Origin: Aquincola sp.
GTDB taxonomy: Bacteria > Pseudomonadota > Gammaproteobacteria > Burkholderiales > Burkholderiaceae_C
NCBI GenBank assembly: GCA_029884035.1
Contig: JAOUIM010000247.1
Coordinates: 1 to 5,863 of the forward strand
Length of the DNA: 5,863 bases
Direction: 5' to 3'
The notes below the pieces were generated by a model, which worked only from the letters and a program-made list of their open reading frames with translations, ran no database searches and was not told where the DNA came from. Positions 5,286-5,863 of this stretch are shown here, one piece after another. The position numbers and the translations under genes were made by a program. Numbering within the stretch: the first letter of the stretch is position 1; each line of letters starts with the position of its first letter.

Positions 5286-5863
5286 ATGACACGCGAAGGC
5301 AATCTCCAGGCCCCGACCCGCCACCCGCTGGATTGGAAGAACCCCGACTTCTACGACGAGGCGTCGGCGTTCAAGGAGATGGAGCGCGTGTTCGACATCT
5401 GCCACGGCTGCCGCCGCTGTGTGAGCCTGTGCCAGAGTTTCCCGAACCTGTTCGACCTGGTCGACGCGACCGACGACGGCGAGGTGCACGGCGTCAAGAA
5501 GGAGGACTACTGGAAGGTCGTCGACCAGTGCTACCTCTGCGATCTGTGCTACATGACCAAGTGCCCGTACACACCGCCGCACGAGTGGAACCTCGACTTC
5601 CCGCACTTGATGCTGCGCGCCAAGGCGATCAAGTTCAAGAAGGGCGAGGTCAAGGCCGGCGAAAGATTCCTCGCCTCGACCGACGTGCATGGCAGCTTCG
5701 CCGGCATTCCGGTCGTGGTTCAGGCGATCAACGCGGTCAACCGCACGAAGTTCGCACGCAATCAGATGGATTCGTTGCTCGGCGTGCATCCCGATGCGTG
5801 GATGCCCGAACTGGCGACGAAACGCTTCCGCTGGGGCGCAGAGAGGGCCAGGGCCAATGCGGT
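5286..5863 (+). CDS. Fe-S oxidoreductase, GlpC/HdrD-like (N-terminal part)
   Basis: An open frame of 192 codons runs off the window end with no stop. It has two ferredoxin-type clusters: Cys39, 42, 45 and 49 (CHGCRRCVSLC) and Cys82, 85, 88 and 93 (CYLCDLCYMTKCPY), enough for two 4Fe-4S centres. The second has four residues, not three, before the last cysteine. HEWNLDFPHLMLRAKA at 99-114 follows. This is the N-terminal layout of GlpC/HdrD-like proteins, whose C-terminal CCG domains would lie outside the window. It probably passes electrons, plausibly to or from the rubrerythrin encoded 52 bp upstream; in my recollection this pair is recurrent in Proteobacteria, often with a DUF3501 gene next. 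The ATG at 5286 is the only in-frame ATG, GTG or TTG start near the conserved N-terminus. It has no Shine-Dalgarno, and its leader is filled by the terminator-like hairpin. Confidence 0.88.
   Translation, partial: MTREGNLQAPTRHPLDWKNPDFYDEASAFKEMERVFDICHGCRRCVSLCQSFPNLFDLVDATDDGEVHGVKKEDYWKVVDQCYLCDLCYMTKCPYTPPHEWNLDFPHLMLRAKAIKFKKGEVKAGERFLASTDVHGSFAGIPVVVQAINAVNRTKFARNQMDSLLGVHPDAWMPELATKRFRWGAERARANA

Noticed and set aside
4809..5789. A 326-codon minus-strand open frame opposite rubrerythrin and the Fe-S gene
   Set aside because: Both plus-strand genes have unmistakable metal-binding motifs; the antisense frame is open because of high third-position GC and its protein has no recognisable fold.

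Overview
The window reads as chromosomal DNA of a GC-rich betaproteobacterium, most likely order Burkholderiales (an inference). The reasons are the strong G/C third-position bias in every gene, the compact tonB-exbB-exbD order with a proline-rich TonB and an ExbB carrying a signal peptide, and a rubredoxin-less rubrerythrin followed by a GlpC-like Fe-S protein. I see no insertion sequence, phage gene, CRISPR array or other sign of recent transfer.

Left part (1-1800, minus strand): a TonB energy-transduction operon reading right to left, tonB - exbB - exbD, with exbD cut by the window start. ExbB and ExbD form the inner-membrane proton channel that powers TonB, which in turn drives outer-membrane receptors for iron chelates and similar ligands. 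The best tonB start appears to be a TTG with a perfect Shine-Dalgarno, not the upstream ATG. The roughly 300 bp between tonB and the next gene hold a possible -10 box and several inverted repeats but no recognisable gene.

Middle (2039-3811, minus strand): tRNA-Ala(CGC) with a textbook intrinsic terminator, then a PaaI-type hotdog thioesterase and an alpha-methylacyl-CoA racemase of the CaiB/BaiF family. The two enzymes look like a small acyl-CoA catabolic operon. The tRNA terminator sits only 22 bp before the thioesterase ATG, so how this operon is transcribed is not obvious.

Right part (3843-5863, plus strand): an alpha/beta hydrolase with the HGGYW signature of kynurenine-formamidase-like enzymes, divergent from the tRNA by 31 bp. 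Next come a 140-residue rubrerythrin without a rubredoxin domain and the first 192 codons of a protein with two cysteine clusters for 4Fe-4S centres. The last two are separated by 52 bp containing a terminator-like hairpin. They plausibly form an oxidative-stress or electron-transfer pair, and this is the most interesting system in the window. The gene families here are known. The points worth a second look are regulatory (start choice, hairpins in leaders, paired repeats) and the unassigned partnership of rubrerythrin with the Fe-S protein.
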